This document shows positions 1 through 7,684 of a stretch of 64,000 nucleotides of DNA, one piece after another (within the stretch, counting starts at the first letter, position 1; every line of letters begins with the position of its first letter). The stretch is from Sediminitomix flava. Lineage in GTDB: Bacteria > Bacteroidota > Bacteroidia > Cytophagales > Flammeovirgaceae. The notes under the pieces are model-generated. The model saw nothing but the letters and a program-made list of their open reading frames with translations, made no database searches and was not told the DNA's origin. Made by a program: the position numbers and the translations under genes. The stretch spans positions 1,116,001 to 1,180,000 of the forward strand of contig NZ_QGDO01000001.1 in NCBI RefSeq assembly GCF_003149185.1, read 5' to 3'.

Positions 1-539
1 TACTTGGGTATTCAATGTTGAATCAGATCGTGAACATTGAAAAAGAAAGTAAACCTTCTCTCATTCTTGAGGCTCTTCATAGAAAAATGAGTAAAGCCCT
101 GCTTGAAGGAGGAAATACAAACAAAGATGCAGGAATGGATATTGGTTTGGCTTGTTTTGAAACAAAAGATGAAGACAATGTTCAAGTAACTTATGCTTCT
201 GCCAAACGCCCATTGTACTACATTCATAATTTAGCCCTTGAAAAAGTAAAAGGAACTGCTAAATCAATCGGACAAGAAAAACAAGATGATGTTAGGTTTG
301 AAGATTTTGAGCTAAATCTACATCATGGGGATATGCTTTACTTCACTACCGATGGCTATGTAGATGCGCCATCGGAAGACAGAAAGCGTTTCGGAACTCC
401 TCGATTTGAAAATGTACTTTCAGAAATTCATCTTTCTACATTGAAAGAACAAAAATCAGTCTTGAAAGAGCTTCTTGAAAGACACATGAAGGATGAAAGT
501 TTAAGAGATGATATTACAGTTTTAGGTATTAGAATCTAA
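1..539 (+). CDS. SpoIIE-type PP2C protein phosphatase, C-terminal part
   Basis: The reading frame is open to the left window edge (first full codon at base 3, reading L-G-Y-S-M-L-N-Q), so the ATG at 15 is internal and the gene is truncated by the window. The C-terminal half carries the SpoIIE/RsbU phosphatase landmarks: a GDMLYFTTDGYVDA stretch (metal-binding Asp in TTDG) and a final RDDITVLGIRI, the usual closing strand of this fold with its metal-binding DD. Family members dephosphorylate anti-sigma antagonists or act as outputs of sensor proteins, often with an N-terminal Cache, HAMP or TPR sensor; that part lies outside the window. A strong hairpin terminator follows directly, so the gene ends its transcript. 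The domain is clear; the partner is unknown. Confidence 0.82.
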   Translation, partial: LGYSMLNQIVNIEKESKPSLILEALHRKMSKALLEGGNTNKDAGMDIGLACFETKDEDNVQVTYASAKRPLYYIHNLALEKVKGTAKSIGQEKQDDVRFEDFELNLHHGDMLYFTTDGYVDAPSEDRKRFGTPRFENVLSEIHLSTLKEQKSVLKELLERHMKDESLRDDITVLGIRI

Positions 540-547
540 AAATAATT

Positions 548-588
548 AAAGGTAAAAAGGATGTATACATGTTCTTTTTACCTTTTTT
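548..588 (+). terminator. Rho-independent terminator after the phosphatase gene
   Basis: The arm AAAGGTAAAAAG (548-559) pairs with CTTTTTACCTTT (574-585) and runs into a T tract to 588. It lies 9 bases after the stop codon. Confidence 0.8.
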
Positions 589-686
589 CAATTTTTATTC
601 ATAATTTGTTTGGGTAAGCTTAAGCCTTTCCGTGGTATTCTTAGCTACTTTTAAGACTGATTATTTAGATTAATTGCCAATTTTTT

Positions 687-1007
687 ATGCCAAAATTACC
701 AACTCTAAAAAAACGCAATTCAAGCGCTACAACGGTTCAAACCGTTTGCTTTGATGGTCCTATCCTAATCTCAGAATTATATCAAGACCCTTCTAGTCAA
801 AAACACATACGCTCAAAAGACCCTATTAAACTTGTTGCTGAAGAAGGTAAATGGAATGTTTATTGGCAAAAGAAATACCTTTTAGGGCAACTTCCACAAG
901 ATATTTACCCTACACTAGAGGGTATTATGAATAAAGGAGATAAAATAGAAGGTAGAGTAAGTAAAACTGGTGCACAAATTCACGTCGCACTTTATCAGAT
1001 TTCTTAA
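687..1007 (+). CDS. Conserved hypothetical protein, 106 aa
   Basis: I do not recognise this protein. It begins with a basic stretch (MPKLPTLKKRN) and has no signal peptide or membrane segment. The second half alternates hydrophobic and polar residues and includes Y-L-L-G-Q-L-P followed by G-D-K-I-E-G-R-V, a layout that loosely recalls small beta-barrel domains such as HIRAN, but the likeness is too weak to name it. Its last four bases overlap the end of the antiporter gene on the opposite strand (tail to tail), so the two genes are convergent with no room for a separate terminator. It stands alone between the terminator at 548-588 and the convergent gene. Confidence 0.6.
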   Translation: MPKLPTLKKRNSSATTVQTVCFDGPILISELYQDPSSQKHIRSKDPIKLVAEEGKWNVYWQKKYLLGQLPQDIYPTLEGIMNKGDKIEGRVSKTGAQIHVALYQIS

Positions 1008-1993
1008 CCCCTGTTTACGACAAATACCATATACATCACAAATACGATGGTATAACTAAAACTTACTAACCTCGGCATCTTTTCATTTTTACCTGAAAGA
1101 TAACCAAAGATAATCATCACCATAGTTGTGAGAAGGAATAGCAAATCTACATTCAAAAAAGTAGGATAAGCAGGTGATCCAAAAGAGTTACTTGCTGGCA
1201 ATACAAAAAGGATGTTGAAAAGATTTGAACCTATTGCATTTCCTATAGCCAACATCTTTTGGTTATGTTTGAGTGCTATAAAAATGGTAACCATCTCTGG
1301 TAACGAAGTTCCTGGAGCTAAAATCAATAAACTTAGCATCGTATGGCTCATACCCAAGAATTGACTTAGTTTCACACTAAGCAGAAGACCTCCGAATGCG
1401 CCTAAAACAATCATTGTCAAGCCACTGATAATATCAAAAGAAACTCCCCACTTGTAATGAGACAATGCATAAGGAATATTTTCTTCACTTATAGCTATAT
1501 CTTTACTGTGATCTTCTGTTCTACTTTTTAGTGGCATTAAAATGTAATGGAACAAAAAGAATACGAAAATAATTGAAGTATCACTTGCACTCAATTCGTT
1601 TGTTTCTGCACCAAAAATAAGATGATCATTCACCAACACTCCTACAAGCAAAATAGAAAGAATAGCTAAAGGAATATCCTTCGCCAAAGTCATTTTATTT
1701 ATGCTCAGCGTTATGAAAAATGCTGGAATACCCAGAATACAGAATAAATTGAATAGGTTAGAACCAATAATTGTGGCATATAGGATTTCACCTGTTTCAT
1801 AATACGATGAAATAATTCCTACAGCTAGTTCAGGGAGAGATGTACCAATAGCCAACACACTCGCTCCTATGAGCATACTGTGCATTTTGGTTTGCTTAGT
1901 TAGTATTGAAATTCCTTGAACAAATGCTCTTGCACCTTCAGCTAAGATCAGTAAGCATATACCGATTCCAAATAAGTAAAAAAGTAACTCCAA
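1004..1993 (-). CDS. Calcium/sodium antiporter (CaCA superfamily, YrbG/CaxA-like)
   Basis: This is an inner-membrane exchanger of 329 aa, the normal length for bacterial YrbG-type Na+/Ca2+ antiporters. It is built from two inverted repeats of about five helices. Each carries the alpha-repeat signature: G-T-S-L-P-E-L at residues 50-56 with G-S-N-L-F-N at 77-82, and G-T-S-L-P-E-M with G-S-N-L-F-N again near residues 228-265. The acidic residue in the PE motifs coordinates the cation in this family. A short hydrophilic loop near residues 155-175 separates the repeats. The gene starts 10 bases after the stop of the nitrilase-type gene, so the two are probably co-transcribed. The real ion in this organism is not shown by the sequence. 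Confidence 0.9.
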   Translation of the reverse strand: MELLFYLFGIGICLLILAEGARAFVQGISILTKQTKMHSMLIGASVLAIGTSLPELAVGIISSYYETGEILYATIIGSNLFNLFCILGIPAFFITLSINKMTLAKDIPLAILSILLVGVLVNDHLIFGAETNELSASDTSIIFVFFLFHYILMPLKSRTEDHSKDIAISEENIPYALSHYKWGVSFDIISGLTMIVLGAFGGLLLSVKLSQFLGMSHTMLSLLILAPGTSLPEMVTIFIALKHNQKMLAIGNAIGSNLFNILFVLPASNSFGSPAYPTFLNVDLLFLLTTMVMIIFGYLSGKNEKMPRLVSFSYTIVFVMYMVFVVNRG

Positions 1994-2003
1994 TTAGAAA
2001 GTT

Positions 2004-2786
2004 TTAAAGTATCGTAAATTTATCAGCATCAAGATGGGCAGGAAATTTCTCTCTTAATCCATCCAAATCTTTTCTATGAAGAGATACAGATATAATTTGC
2101 TCTTTATCATAAAGTTCATTCAGTGCATTTCCTTTAGGACTAACTACCACCGAATGACCATTATAAGCCACCATATTCATATCTTGACCAGTACGGTTGA
2201 CACCAATGCAATAACTAAGGTTTTCTATAGCTCTTGCCTTCAAAAGCGTATCCCATGCTTCAACTCTTGGAGCTGGCCAGTTTGCTAAATATACTAAGAT
2301 ATCATATTCATTTCCGCAATTTCTACTCCAAACTGGAAAACGAAGATCATAACAAATCAGCGGGCATATTTTCCAGCCTTCAACTTCAACAATTAGCTTC
2401 TCTTTCCCTTCACTAAAAGTCTTGTCTTCATCGGCCATTCTAAATAAATGGCGTTTATCGTAGTACTTATAGCTTCCATCGGGATTCATTACAAGTAAAC
2501 GATTGAATACTCCTTCTTTTTCTTTGACAGGAAAACTTCCCATAATGACCGCATTTTTCAATTTTGCCATCTGAAGCATCCATTTAGAAGTTGTCAGATT
2601 CATGGGTTCTGCCAATTGAGCAGCTTCTTGATGAAAGCCCGTCGTGAACATTTCAGGTAAAAGAATTAGATCTGTATCATCTTCTATTTCCCAAAATAAT
2701 TCTTCCAACATAGCTAGATTTGCCCCAATCTTTAAATCGTAAAGATTCGTTTGCACCAAAGCGACTTTCAACTGTTCTTTCAACAT
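2004..2786 (-). CDS. Nitrilase-superfamily amidase, omega-amidase (YafV) type
   Basis: This is a 260-aa cytoplasmic carbon-nitrogen hydrolase. The Glu-Lys-Cys catalytic triad can be read: Glu in LLPEMFTTGF, Lys in YYDKRHLF, and Cys in PLICYDLRFPVWSRN. The sequence around the Cys (CYDLRFPVWSRN) matches the omega-amidase/YafV branch, whose known members hydrolyse alpha-keto-glutaramate or keto-succinamate in the methionine salvage and transamination repair routes. The length is normal for a stand-alone domain. The gene lies 24 bases after the CAP-like lipoprotein gene and 10 bases before the antiporter gene. The exact substrate is inferred from family resemblance only. Confidence 0.88.
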   Translation of the reverse strand: MLKEQLKVALVQTNLYDLKIGANLAMLEELFWEIEDDTDLILLPEMFTTGFHQEAAQLAEPMNLTTSKWMLQMAKLKNAVIMGSFPVKEKEGVFNRLLVMNPDGSYKYYDKRHLFRMADEDKTFSEGKEKLIVEVEGWKICPLICYDLRFPVWSRNCGNEYDILVYLANWPAPRVEAWDTLLKARAIENLSYCIGVNRTGQDMNMVAYNGHSVVVSPKGNALNELYDKEQIISVSLHRKDLDGLREKFPAHLDADKFTIL

Positions 2787-2810
2787 AAATCTATTGCTTG
2801 AAAAAGTACT

Positions 2811-3296
2811 TTATAAAGCTTCAATAAAAATCACACTAAAATAAGTATTTCCTTGCTGATCCTGCATCGCTCCAACGGCACATGCATTATAAGAATCAGA
2901 AATCATGTACCTACTGTAGCTTCGTTTTATATTTTCAAAAGCATGAGAAGCGGGGTTTATCTGGAATTGAAACCCGATTTTCATTTCTATTTCACCATAA
3001 TTACCAAAAGTGATCGACTTTCTTATGGCTGATTTTCGCTGATCTGTAGGCTCGTTTAGCGTTCGTCTTTTCTCTGCCATTTTGATTGCATACCTTTTCG
3101 CTTGTTCATAAATGGCTTGATCAGTACGATATGCTGGGTTATTGGAAAATGAAGTTCTGTAACTATTAATTTCGTTAAACAACTGCAATTCCATACCTTC
3201 CATTCCCGAAAAATCGAATGCATTACTGTCACAGGAAAAGAAAAATAATGATAGTACAAAATATACAAGTCTAAAGAATTGGGATTTAGATTTCAT
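2811..3296 (-). CDS. Lipoprotein with a degenerate CAP/SCP-like domain
   Basis: A short basic N-terminus, a hydrophobic stretch and the lipobox-like LFFFSC (Cys22) mark an exported lipoprotein of 161 aa. The mature part follows the plan of CAP domains: an opening helix L-F-N-E-I-N-S-Y-R, then A-I-Y-E-Q-A-K-R-Y-A-I-K-M-A, a central SHAFENI segment, and the closing G-A-M-Q-D-Q-Q-G-N-T-Y-F-S-V-I-F strand. Bacterial CAP proteins are exported and often of unknown role; the usual paired histidines and glutamates are only partly present, so a catalytic or metal role is doubtful. The gene stands between def and the amidase gene on the same strand. Confidence 0.6.
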   Translation of the reverse strand: MKSKSQFFRLVYFVLSLFFFSCDSNAFDFSGMEGMELQLFNEINSYRTSFSNNPAYRTDQAIYEQAKRYAIKMAEKRRTLNEPTDQRKSAIRKSITFGNYGEIEMKIGFQFQINPASHAFENIKRSYSRYMISDSYNACAVGAMQDQQGNTYFSVIFIEAL

Positions 3297-3363
3297 ATTT
3301 TGGAGGGTTGATAAGTTTAGGAAAAATAGGCAGATTTATGAAAACCTGCCTTACAAAAATAAT

Positions 3364-3924
3364 TTATGCCTTAGGGAATCTCATTTTATACTCATGAGGA
3401 ACTTTACCTTTTGAGATGTTGGCAAGTTTCCCTTTGATCATTCTCTTCTTTAATGGGCTAAGCAAATCTGTGAAAAGAATACCTTCAATGTGATCATACT
3501 CATGCTGAATGACACGAGCGTTCATATCGTCATACTCTTCAATATGCTCTTGTCCTTTTTCATCCAAATAACGGATTTTCAAATTATCAGGTCTGAAGAC
3601 TTCACCTCTAATACCAGGGATACTCAAACAGCCTTCTTCCATGCCCCATTCTTCACCCCATTCTTCAATGATTTCAGCATTGATAAAGACCTTCTTTACG
3701 CCTTTACTTTCCTCTCCTTCATCAAACATTGGAACAGAGTCGATTACAAAAATTCGTTTTGCAATTCCAATTTGAGGTCCCGCAAGTCCTACCCCGTTGG
3801 CATTGTACATTGTTTCATACATATTATCTACCAACTCTTGGATGTTCTGAAGTTCTTCAGCTGTGAAATCTTCACAATCTTTTTTCAGAACTGGGTCTCC
3901 GTATGCTACTACAGGTAAAATCAT
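3364..3924 (-). CDS. def: Peptide deformylase
   Basis: This enzyme removes the N-formyl group from nascent proteins at the ribosome. All three signature motifs are present: G-V-G-L-A-G-P-Q-I-G (residues 44-53), E-G-C-L-S with the metal-binding Cys99, and H-E-Y-D-H (141-145) with two metal-binding histidines and the catalytic Glu. At 186 aa it is of normal length for the Bacteroidota type, with an acidic insertion around residues 68-75. It lies 37 bases after ruvX on the same strand, a pairing I regard as common in this phylum, so the two are likely co-transcribed. Confidence 0.97.
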   Translation of the reverse strand: MILPVVAYGDPVLKKDCEDFTAEELQNIQELVDNMYETMYNANGVGLAGPQIGIAKRIFVIDSVPMFDEGEESKGVKKVFINAEIIEEWGEEWGMEEGCLSIPGIRGEVFRPDNLKIRYLDEKGQEHIEEYDDMNARVIQHEYDHIEGILFTDLLSPLKKRMIKGKLANISKGKVPHEYKMRFPKA

Positions 3925-3961
3925 TCTTTTATATCTATATTCTAATTTCTTTCATTCTTGC

Positions 3962-4375
3962 TTAGAAACCTTTACTCTCCATATAAGACTGAAGAATAAT
4001 CACGGCACTAAGTTTATCTAAATTACCTTTCTGACGACGATCTTTCTTTTTCATTCCACCTCTGATCATGGCATCCATAGCCATTTTAGAAGTATATCTT
4101 TCATCCTCCAAATGAACAGGGAGATTAAATGTTTGCTCTAATTTAACCTTAAAGTCCATTACTGCCGATGTTGAATCTGTAGCAGTGTTATCAAGATTTT
4201 TAGGATGTCCGAGTACAAAAGCATCAACAGGTTCTTGTTCTAGGTATTTTTTAAGATAATCAATTAGGTTTTCAGTAGGAACCGTCTCAATAGCAGATGC
4301 AATAATCTGCATAGGATCGGTAGCTGCAAGCCCTGTTCTTTTCAGTCCGTAATCAATTCCTACAATTCTCCCCAT
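3962..4375 (-). CDS. ruvX: RuvX/YqgF-family Holliday junction resolvase
   Basis: This 137-aa protein has the RNase H-like fold of the YqgF family. It starts with G-R-I-V-G-I-D-Y-G-L-K-R-T-G, where the Asp is the first catalytic residue. It continues with V-L-G-H-P-K-N-L-D, and E-D-E-R-Y-T-S-K-M-A supplies the second acidic cluster. A basic, Lys-rich segment (M-K-K-K-D-R-R-Q-K-G) precedes the last helix with its final acidic residue. Members act on recombination intermediates or in pre-16S rRNA end processing; the sequence does not choose between these. A terminator-like hairpin lies just upstream and closes the preceding ArsC-like gene, so ruvX-def probably have their own promoter. Confidence 0.93.
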   Translation of the reverse strand: MGRIVGIDYGLKRTGLAATDPMQIIASAIETVPTENLIDYLKKYLEQEPVDAFVLGHPKNLDNTATDSTSAVMDFKVKLEQTFNLPVHLEDERYTSKMAMDAMIRGGMKKKDRRQKGNLDKLSAVIILQSYMESKGF

Positions 4376-4439
4376 ATATCTTGTTTTATCATCTTTGAAA
4401 AATACTAAAGCACAAAAATAAGCATTCCTATCTAGCTAT

Positions 4440-4474
4440 AAAACAAAAAAGGTTATGGTATCAGCCATAACCTT
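4440..4474 (-). terminator. Rho-independent terminator of the ArsC-like gene
   Basis: A 10-bp perfect stem is formed by 4449-4458 (AAGGTTATGG) and 4465-4474 with the six-base loop TATCAG. Read on the minus strand it runs into T-rich sequence at 4450-4440. It separates the ArsC-like gene from ruvX. Confidence 0.75.
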
Positions 4475-4497
4475 AAGAATAATAGTGATATTCTAAA

Positions 4498-4857
4498 TTA
4501 TTTTGAAGTAGCAACCGCTTCTTTGAGAGCTTCTACGGTTTTCTTAGCATTCCCGACAAAGATTTGATCATCCCAAAAAATAACCGGGCGCTTCAAGAAA
4601 GTATATTCTTCCAAAATGTAGTTTTTATAATCTTCTTCCGTGAGCGCTTTTTCTTTCAGCCCCCACTCTTTGTACTTCATTGCTCTTCTACTAAAAAGAG
4701 ATTCATAACTCCCTACTTTTTCTTTCATGCTTTCAAGCTGATCTAGCGTAATGTTCTCAGTCTTGATATCTTGAATTTCTACTCCCTCTGGGATTTCCGC
4801 TTCTTTCACAATTCGCTGACAAGTAGAACAGCTTGAAAGTAAATATACTTTTCTCAT
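4498..4857 (-). CDS. ArsC/Spx-family thioredoxin-fold protein
   Basis: This is a 119-aa cytoplasmic protein of the arsenate reductase/Spx/MgsR family. The redox motif C-S-T-C lies at the end of the first strand (V-Y-L-L-S-S-C-S-T-C-Q), and the closing F-L-K-R-P-V-I-F-W motif with Arg and cis-Pro is typical. I chose the ATG that gives MRKVYLLSS because family members start about ten residues before the CxxC; an ATG nine bases upstream is also possible. The gene begins shortly after the bestrophin stop codon on the same strand, so it is the second gene of a two-gene unit. The family includes reductases and RNA polymerase-binding regulators, so arsenate reduction is not shown. Confidence 0.8.
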   Translation of the reverse strand: MRKVYLLSSCSTCQRIVKEAEIPEGVEIQDIKTENITLDQLESMKEKVGSYESLFSRRAMKYKEWGLKEKALTEEDYKNYILEEYTFLKRPVIFWDDQIFVGNAKKTVEALKEAVATSK

Positions 4858-4869
4858 TTTATTCATTTT

Positions 4870-5766
4870 TTAAACTAACTCTGGAGTCGTTTCCCCTTCC
4901 ATGATCTCAAAGACATTTTTACAGATGTTTTGAGCAATCTTATCGACAGGAAGGTCATTCGGATCTTCTCCGAAAGGCTCTTCAATTTCTTCTGCAATAG
5001 TCACCAAACTCATTGCAACGTAGTATATACTCGTTACTGCCAAGATTGTCCACCATCCTAACGAACTGATAAAACCAAATGGAATGACCATTGCATAAAT
5101 CCAAATATAAATCTTTAAAAGATAATTGTGTGCCGAAGGAATTGGAGTATTCTTAATACGCTCACATTTTCCGATAATATCAATCAGCTCATCGGTATTC
5201 TCAATCAATTTGAGTTGTTGAAAATCTGTAATTTCATTTCGTGTATATGCCTTATTGATCGTACGCAGCATGAGTTGGATTGCTGAGTTTGGTTTGTGTG
5301 CCCAAGCGTCAATAAGTTTTATTTCTTGTTCGTCTAGAAAAGATACTTCTGAAAGGTTTTTACGGTCACGAAGGTGTTCTTTCAAAAGAAAAGGATAAGC
5401 TGCTATAAGCTTTACCAGATATATTCTTTCCTCTTGATTTTTAATAAGGTTAACGACTTGAAAGGCAAAATTTCTTGAAGTATTCACCAGTCCACCCAAA
5501 TTTTTTCTTGCTTCCCACCACCTGTCATAAGCTGTATTGGTTCGAAAAACAAGTAAAAGACCTAAAGCTGCCCCCATTAAACCAGGTAATGTAAAACTGG
5601 TAAATTCTAGATTTAAAAAACCTAACTCATAAATCAGACATAAAAGTGCTGTAGGGATAATGACTGCTATTAGGCTTGAAAGCAATCTTCGGATAAGGTA
5701 TCCTTTGAAACGTAGAATAGTAAAGATAGTCGAGTCTAAAAAAGATGGTCGGTTTTTGGTATTCAT
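4870..5766 (-). CDS. Bestrophin-family (UPF0187) anion channel-like protein
   Basis: This is a 298-aa inner-membrane protein. It carries the bestrophin landmarks: F-R-T-N-T-A-Y-D-R-W-W-E-A-R after the second hydrophobic helix (around residues 75-88), L-V-N-T-S-R-N-F, and near the C-terminus A-E-E-I-E-E-P-F-G-E-D-P-N-D-L, the acidic segment that binds Ca2+ in animal bestrophins. Four hydrophobic helices can be seen, two near residues 25-70 and two near 220-255. Bacterial members form pentameric ion channels. A second, more distant member lies at 32680-33717. The ArsC-like gene follows within a few bases. Confidence 0.88.
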   Translation of the reverse strand: MNTKNRPSFLDSTIFTILRFKGYLIRRLLSSLIAVIIPTALLCLIYELGFLNLEFTSFTLPGLMGAALGLLLVFRTNTAYDRWWEARKNLGGLVNTSRNFAFQVVNLIKNQEERIYLVKLIAAYPFLLKEHLRDRKNLSEVSFLDEQEIKLIDAWAHKPNSAIQLMLRTINKAYTRNEITDFQQLKLIENTDELIDIIGKCERIKNTPIPSAHNYLLKIYIWIYAMVIPFGFISSLGWWTILAVTSIYYVAMSLVTIAEEIEEPFGEDPNDLPVDKIAQNICKNVFEIMEGETTPELV

Positions 5767-5825
5767 AATGGCTGAATTTTAGAAAAGTAGAAGTAACAAC
5801 AATGAGATAATATGTTGGTTTTTGA

Positions 5826-5861
5826 AGATCACAGCCAGAGTTTCTTCTTTGACTGTGATCT
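5826..5861. other. Stem-loop between the MaoC-like and bestrophin genes
   Basis: The perfect 9-bp arms AGATCACAG (5826-5834) and CTGTGATCT (5853-5861) enclose an 18-base loop. No T tract follows in either direction, so it is not a classic terminator. It could slow transcription or protect a transcript end between the two minus-strand genes. Confidence 0.45.
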
Positions 5862-5879
5862 ATAGAAAGAGTTTCTAGC

Positions 5880-6281
5880 CTAGAATTTTTCTTTATGAAT
5901 AACTGTAGCCACACCTTTAATAGTAGCTTTCCCAGTTTCTACATCATAAACTTCAGTCGAAATCTGAGCTGAATGTCTTCTTTCATCAATTGAAACAATT
6001 TCAAATCTTGCTTCATAAGGATGAGAAGGATACATAGGTCTCAAAAACTTAATTTCTTGACCTGCATAAATACTTCCTGCTCCAGGAAATTGCGTTCCTA
6101 ATACTTTTGAAAAGATACTCGCAGAAAAAATACCGTGTATGATCGGCTTTTTGAATTGCGTTTGAGCTGCAAATTCTGCGTCTAAATGTAGTGGGTTTGT
6201 ATCTCCTGACAATTCTGCAAATTGATTTACCTGTTCTTGAGTTATGTTAAAAGAATAGGTGAATTTTTCATGTAAATCCAT
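5880..6281 (-). CDS. MaoC-like (R)-specific enoyl-CoA hydratase
   Basis: This is a 133-aa single hot-dog domain protein. The hydratase 2 motif is intact: F-A-E-L-S-G-D-T-N-P-L-H places the catalytic Asp27 and His32 in the usual D-x4-H spacing, followed by K-P-I-I-H-G at residues 45-50. Family members add water to trans-2-enoyl-CoA to give the (R)-3-hydroxyacyl-CoA, in fatty-acid or polyhydroxyalkanoate pathways. No PHA or fatty-acid gene is next to it, so the pathway is open. It is preceded on the same strand by a small membrane protein gene 49 bases away. Confidence 0.88.
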   Translation of the reverse strand: MDLHEKFTYSFNITQEQVNQFAELSGDTNPLHLDAEFAAQTQFKKPIIHGIFSASIFSKVLGTQFPGAGSIYAGQEIKFLRPMYPSHPYEARFEIVSIDERRHSAQISTEVYDVETGKATIKGVATVIHKEKF

Positions 6282-6330
6282 GTAAAAAATATATGTTTTT
6301 TGATAATTCTAAAACTAAGTAAATTCCTTC

Positions 6331-6606
6331 TTAGTCTTCTAATAATTCCTTTTTCTTCTTTACCTCATCAAAAAGGCTTTTAGCTTTATCTACGCTTTTC
6401 TCTACCTTACTTTGAATCATTTCTAAGTCTGTAGGTGCATATTCATCGAAAAGAATGTAACCAACTGCTACTAACAAGGCCATCAATACAATTTTCATGA
6501 TTGTCTTTGCCACTTTTACAATCACGAACAAACAAAGAGCAATCGTTACCACGACAATAGCCATCTGTTCAAGATTCATTCCCTCTAAAATCTCTTTAAT
6601 TTCCAT
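6331..6606 (-). CDS. Small membrane protein, 91 aa, unknown function
   Basis: I do not recognise this protein. After a short acidic N-terminus it has two closely spaced hydrophobic segments, about residues 14-32 and 36-54, separated by a Lys-rich turn (K-V-A-K-T-I-M-K). A soluble C-terminal third, rich in Lys and Glu (V-D-K-A-K-S-L-F-D-E-V-K-K-K-K), probably forms an amphipathic helix. The pattern suits an inner-membrane hairpin with a cytoplasmic tail. It lies upstream of the MaoC-like gene on the same strand and may share its transcript. Confidence 0.6.
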   Translation of the reverse strand: MEIKEILEGMNLEQMAIVVVTIALCLFVIVKVAKTIMKIVLMALLVAVGYILFDEYAPTDLEMIQSKVEKSVDKAKSLFDEVKKKKELLED

Positions 6607-6916
6607 GTACCTTATTATTTAGTGTTTTCTTAACAAATATTTTCCATGCTTTATCAAAGGCAAAATATCCCTTTTTCAAGTCAAAAATAAGTCTAGACAT
6701 ATTTTTTCTTAAAAAAGGAATAAAATCCACAATCATGGGAGTTTTAAGCCTTTTTCCTTCATTGCAAAATTAATCAATATTCAATATTTTTAATAAGCCT
6801 TAACGAGTCTTCTTAATACAAAAAACTGTTAGTTCAGTTCTATGCTTGATTCTCGTAAAGCATCTCACTTTATTTTACCTTAATCCGTTGATTTCACTAC
6901 ATGTTTTTCTAAAAAT
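6607..6916. other. Divergent intergenic region, no gene seen
   Basis: These 310 bases separate a minus-strand and a plus-strand gene and so must hold promoters in both directions. A CAAAATTA at 6765-6772 reads TAATTTTG on the minus strand, matching the Bacteroidota -7 form, but no -33 partner sits at the right distance. No open frame, hairpin terminator or repeat stood out. Confidence 0.4.
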
Positions 6917-7618
6917 ATGCGTGTTACAAACCTAGCCTTAGATCAAAAGTATCATGAAATCTCTCAAACGGGAAAAGCTGCGGCATCCCAACAAGAGGTT
7001 TATGTAGATCATTTTTTAAACGACCTACCTTCGGATAATCGAATAGGTCTCACTGCCCTTATTCCTATAAAAGGAGAAGTTTTAGAATCGATTAAGACGG
7101 TTTTAAGCGAGCTAAGCCATATTGATCCTTTTCAGTACTACTATCCATTAACCGATCTACATGTCACGGTTCTTGATTTTATTGGAGCTACTGAAAGTTT
7201 AAAGGTGAATCCTAAGCAGATCAAGCTTTACAAAGAAATGTTACACAATGTGTTACTTGATCAAAAAAGTTTCAAAATAGACCTAAAAGGTATCGTAATG
7301 AGCAAGGGGGCGGTGATCGCTAAAGGATATTATGAGCATAGTCTTGAATCTATCCGAAATGGATTAAGGTATGAAGCCACAAAAAAAGGGCTTTTACTAA
7401 AGGAAAGATATGAAGTCGTTACTGCACATGTGACAATGGCTAGATTTAGATCTTCTTTGATCAACCCTGCTCAGTTTGTTTCTACTATTGAGAAGTTTGA
7501 AAATAAGTCTCTAGGAACAATTGAAGTAGATAAAATTGATTTCGTACTTCATGACTGGTACAATTTAAAATACAAAACACAACTTTTACAGAGATATCCT
7601 CTTCAAAAAATTATTTAA
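6917..7618 (+). CDS. 2H phosphoesterase-superfamily protein (2'-5' RNA ligase-like)
   Basis: This is a 233-aa soluble protein with the two H-x-T motifs that define the 2H phosphoesterase fold: H-V-T-V-L at His82 and H-V-T-M-A-R at His171, about 90 residues apart as expected for the two lobes. Family members include LigT-type 2'-5' RNA ligases and cyclic phosphodiesterases that act on 2',3'-cyclic phosphates. The motifs are intact, so it is likely active, but nothing nearby points to a substrate. The gene stands alone, 66 bases ahead of the histidine kinase. Confidence 0.78.
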   Translation: MRVTNLALDQKYHEISQTGKAAASQQEVYVDHFLNDLPSDNRIGLTALIPIKGEVLESIKTVLSELSHIDPFQYYYPLTDLHVTVLDFIGATESLKVNPKQIKLYKEMLHNVLLDQKSFKIDLKGIVMSKGAVIAKGYYEHSLESIRNGLRYEATKKGLLLKERYEVVTAHVTMARFRSSLINPAQFVSTIEKFENKSLGTIEVDKIDFVLHDWYNLKYKTQLLQRYPLQKII

Positions 7619-7684
7619 ACCAAATTTTATTTTAAATTTAGGCAATCCGAAACTTATGTCTGATATTTTTTACGATTCATTGCT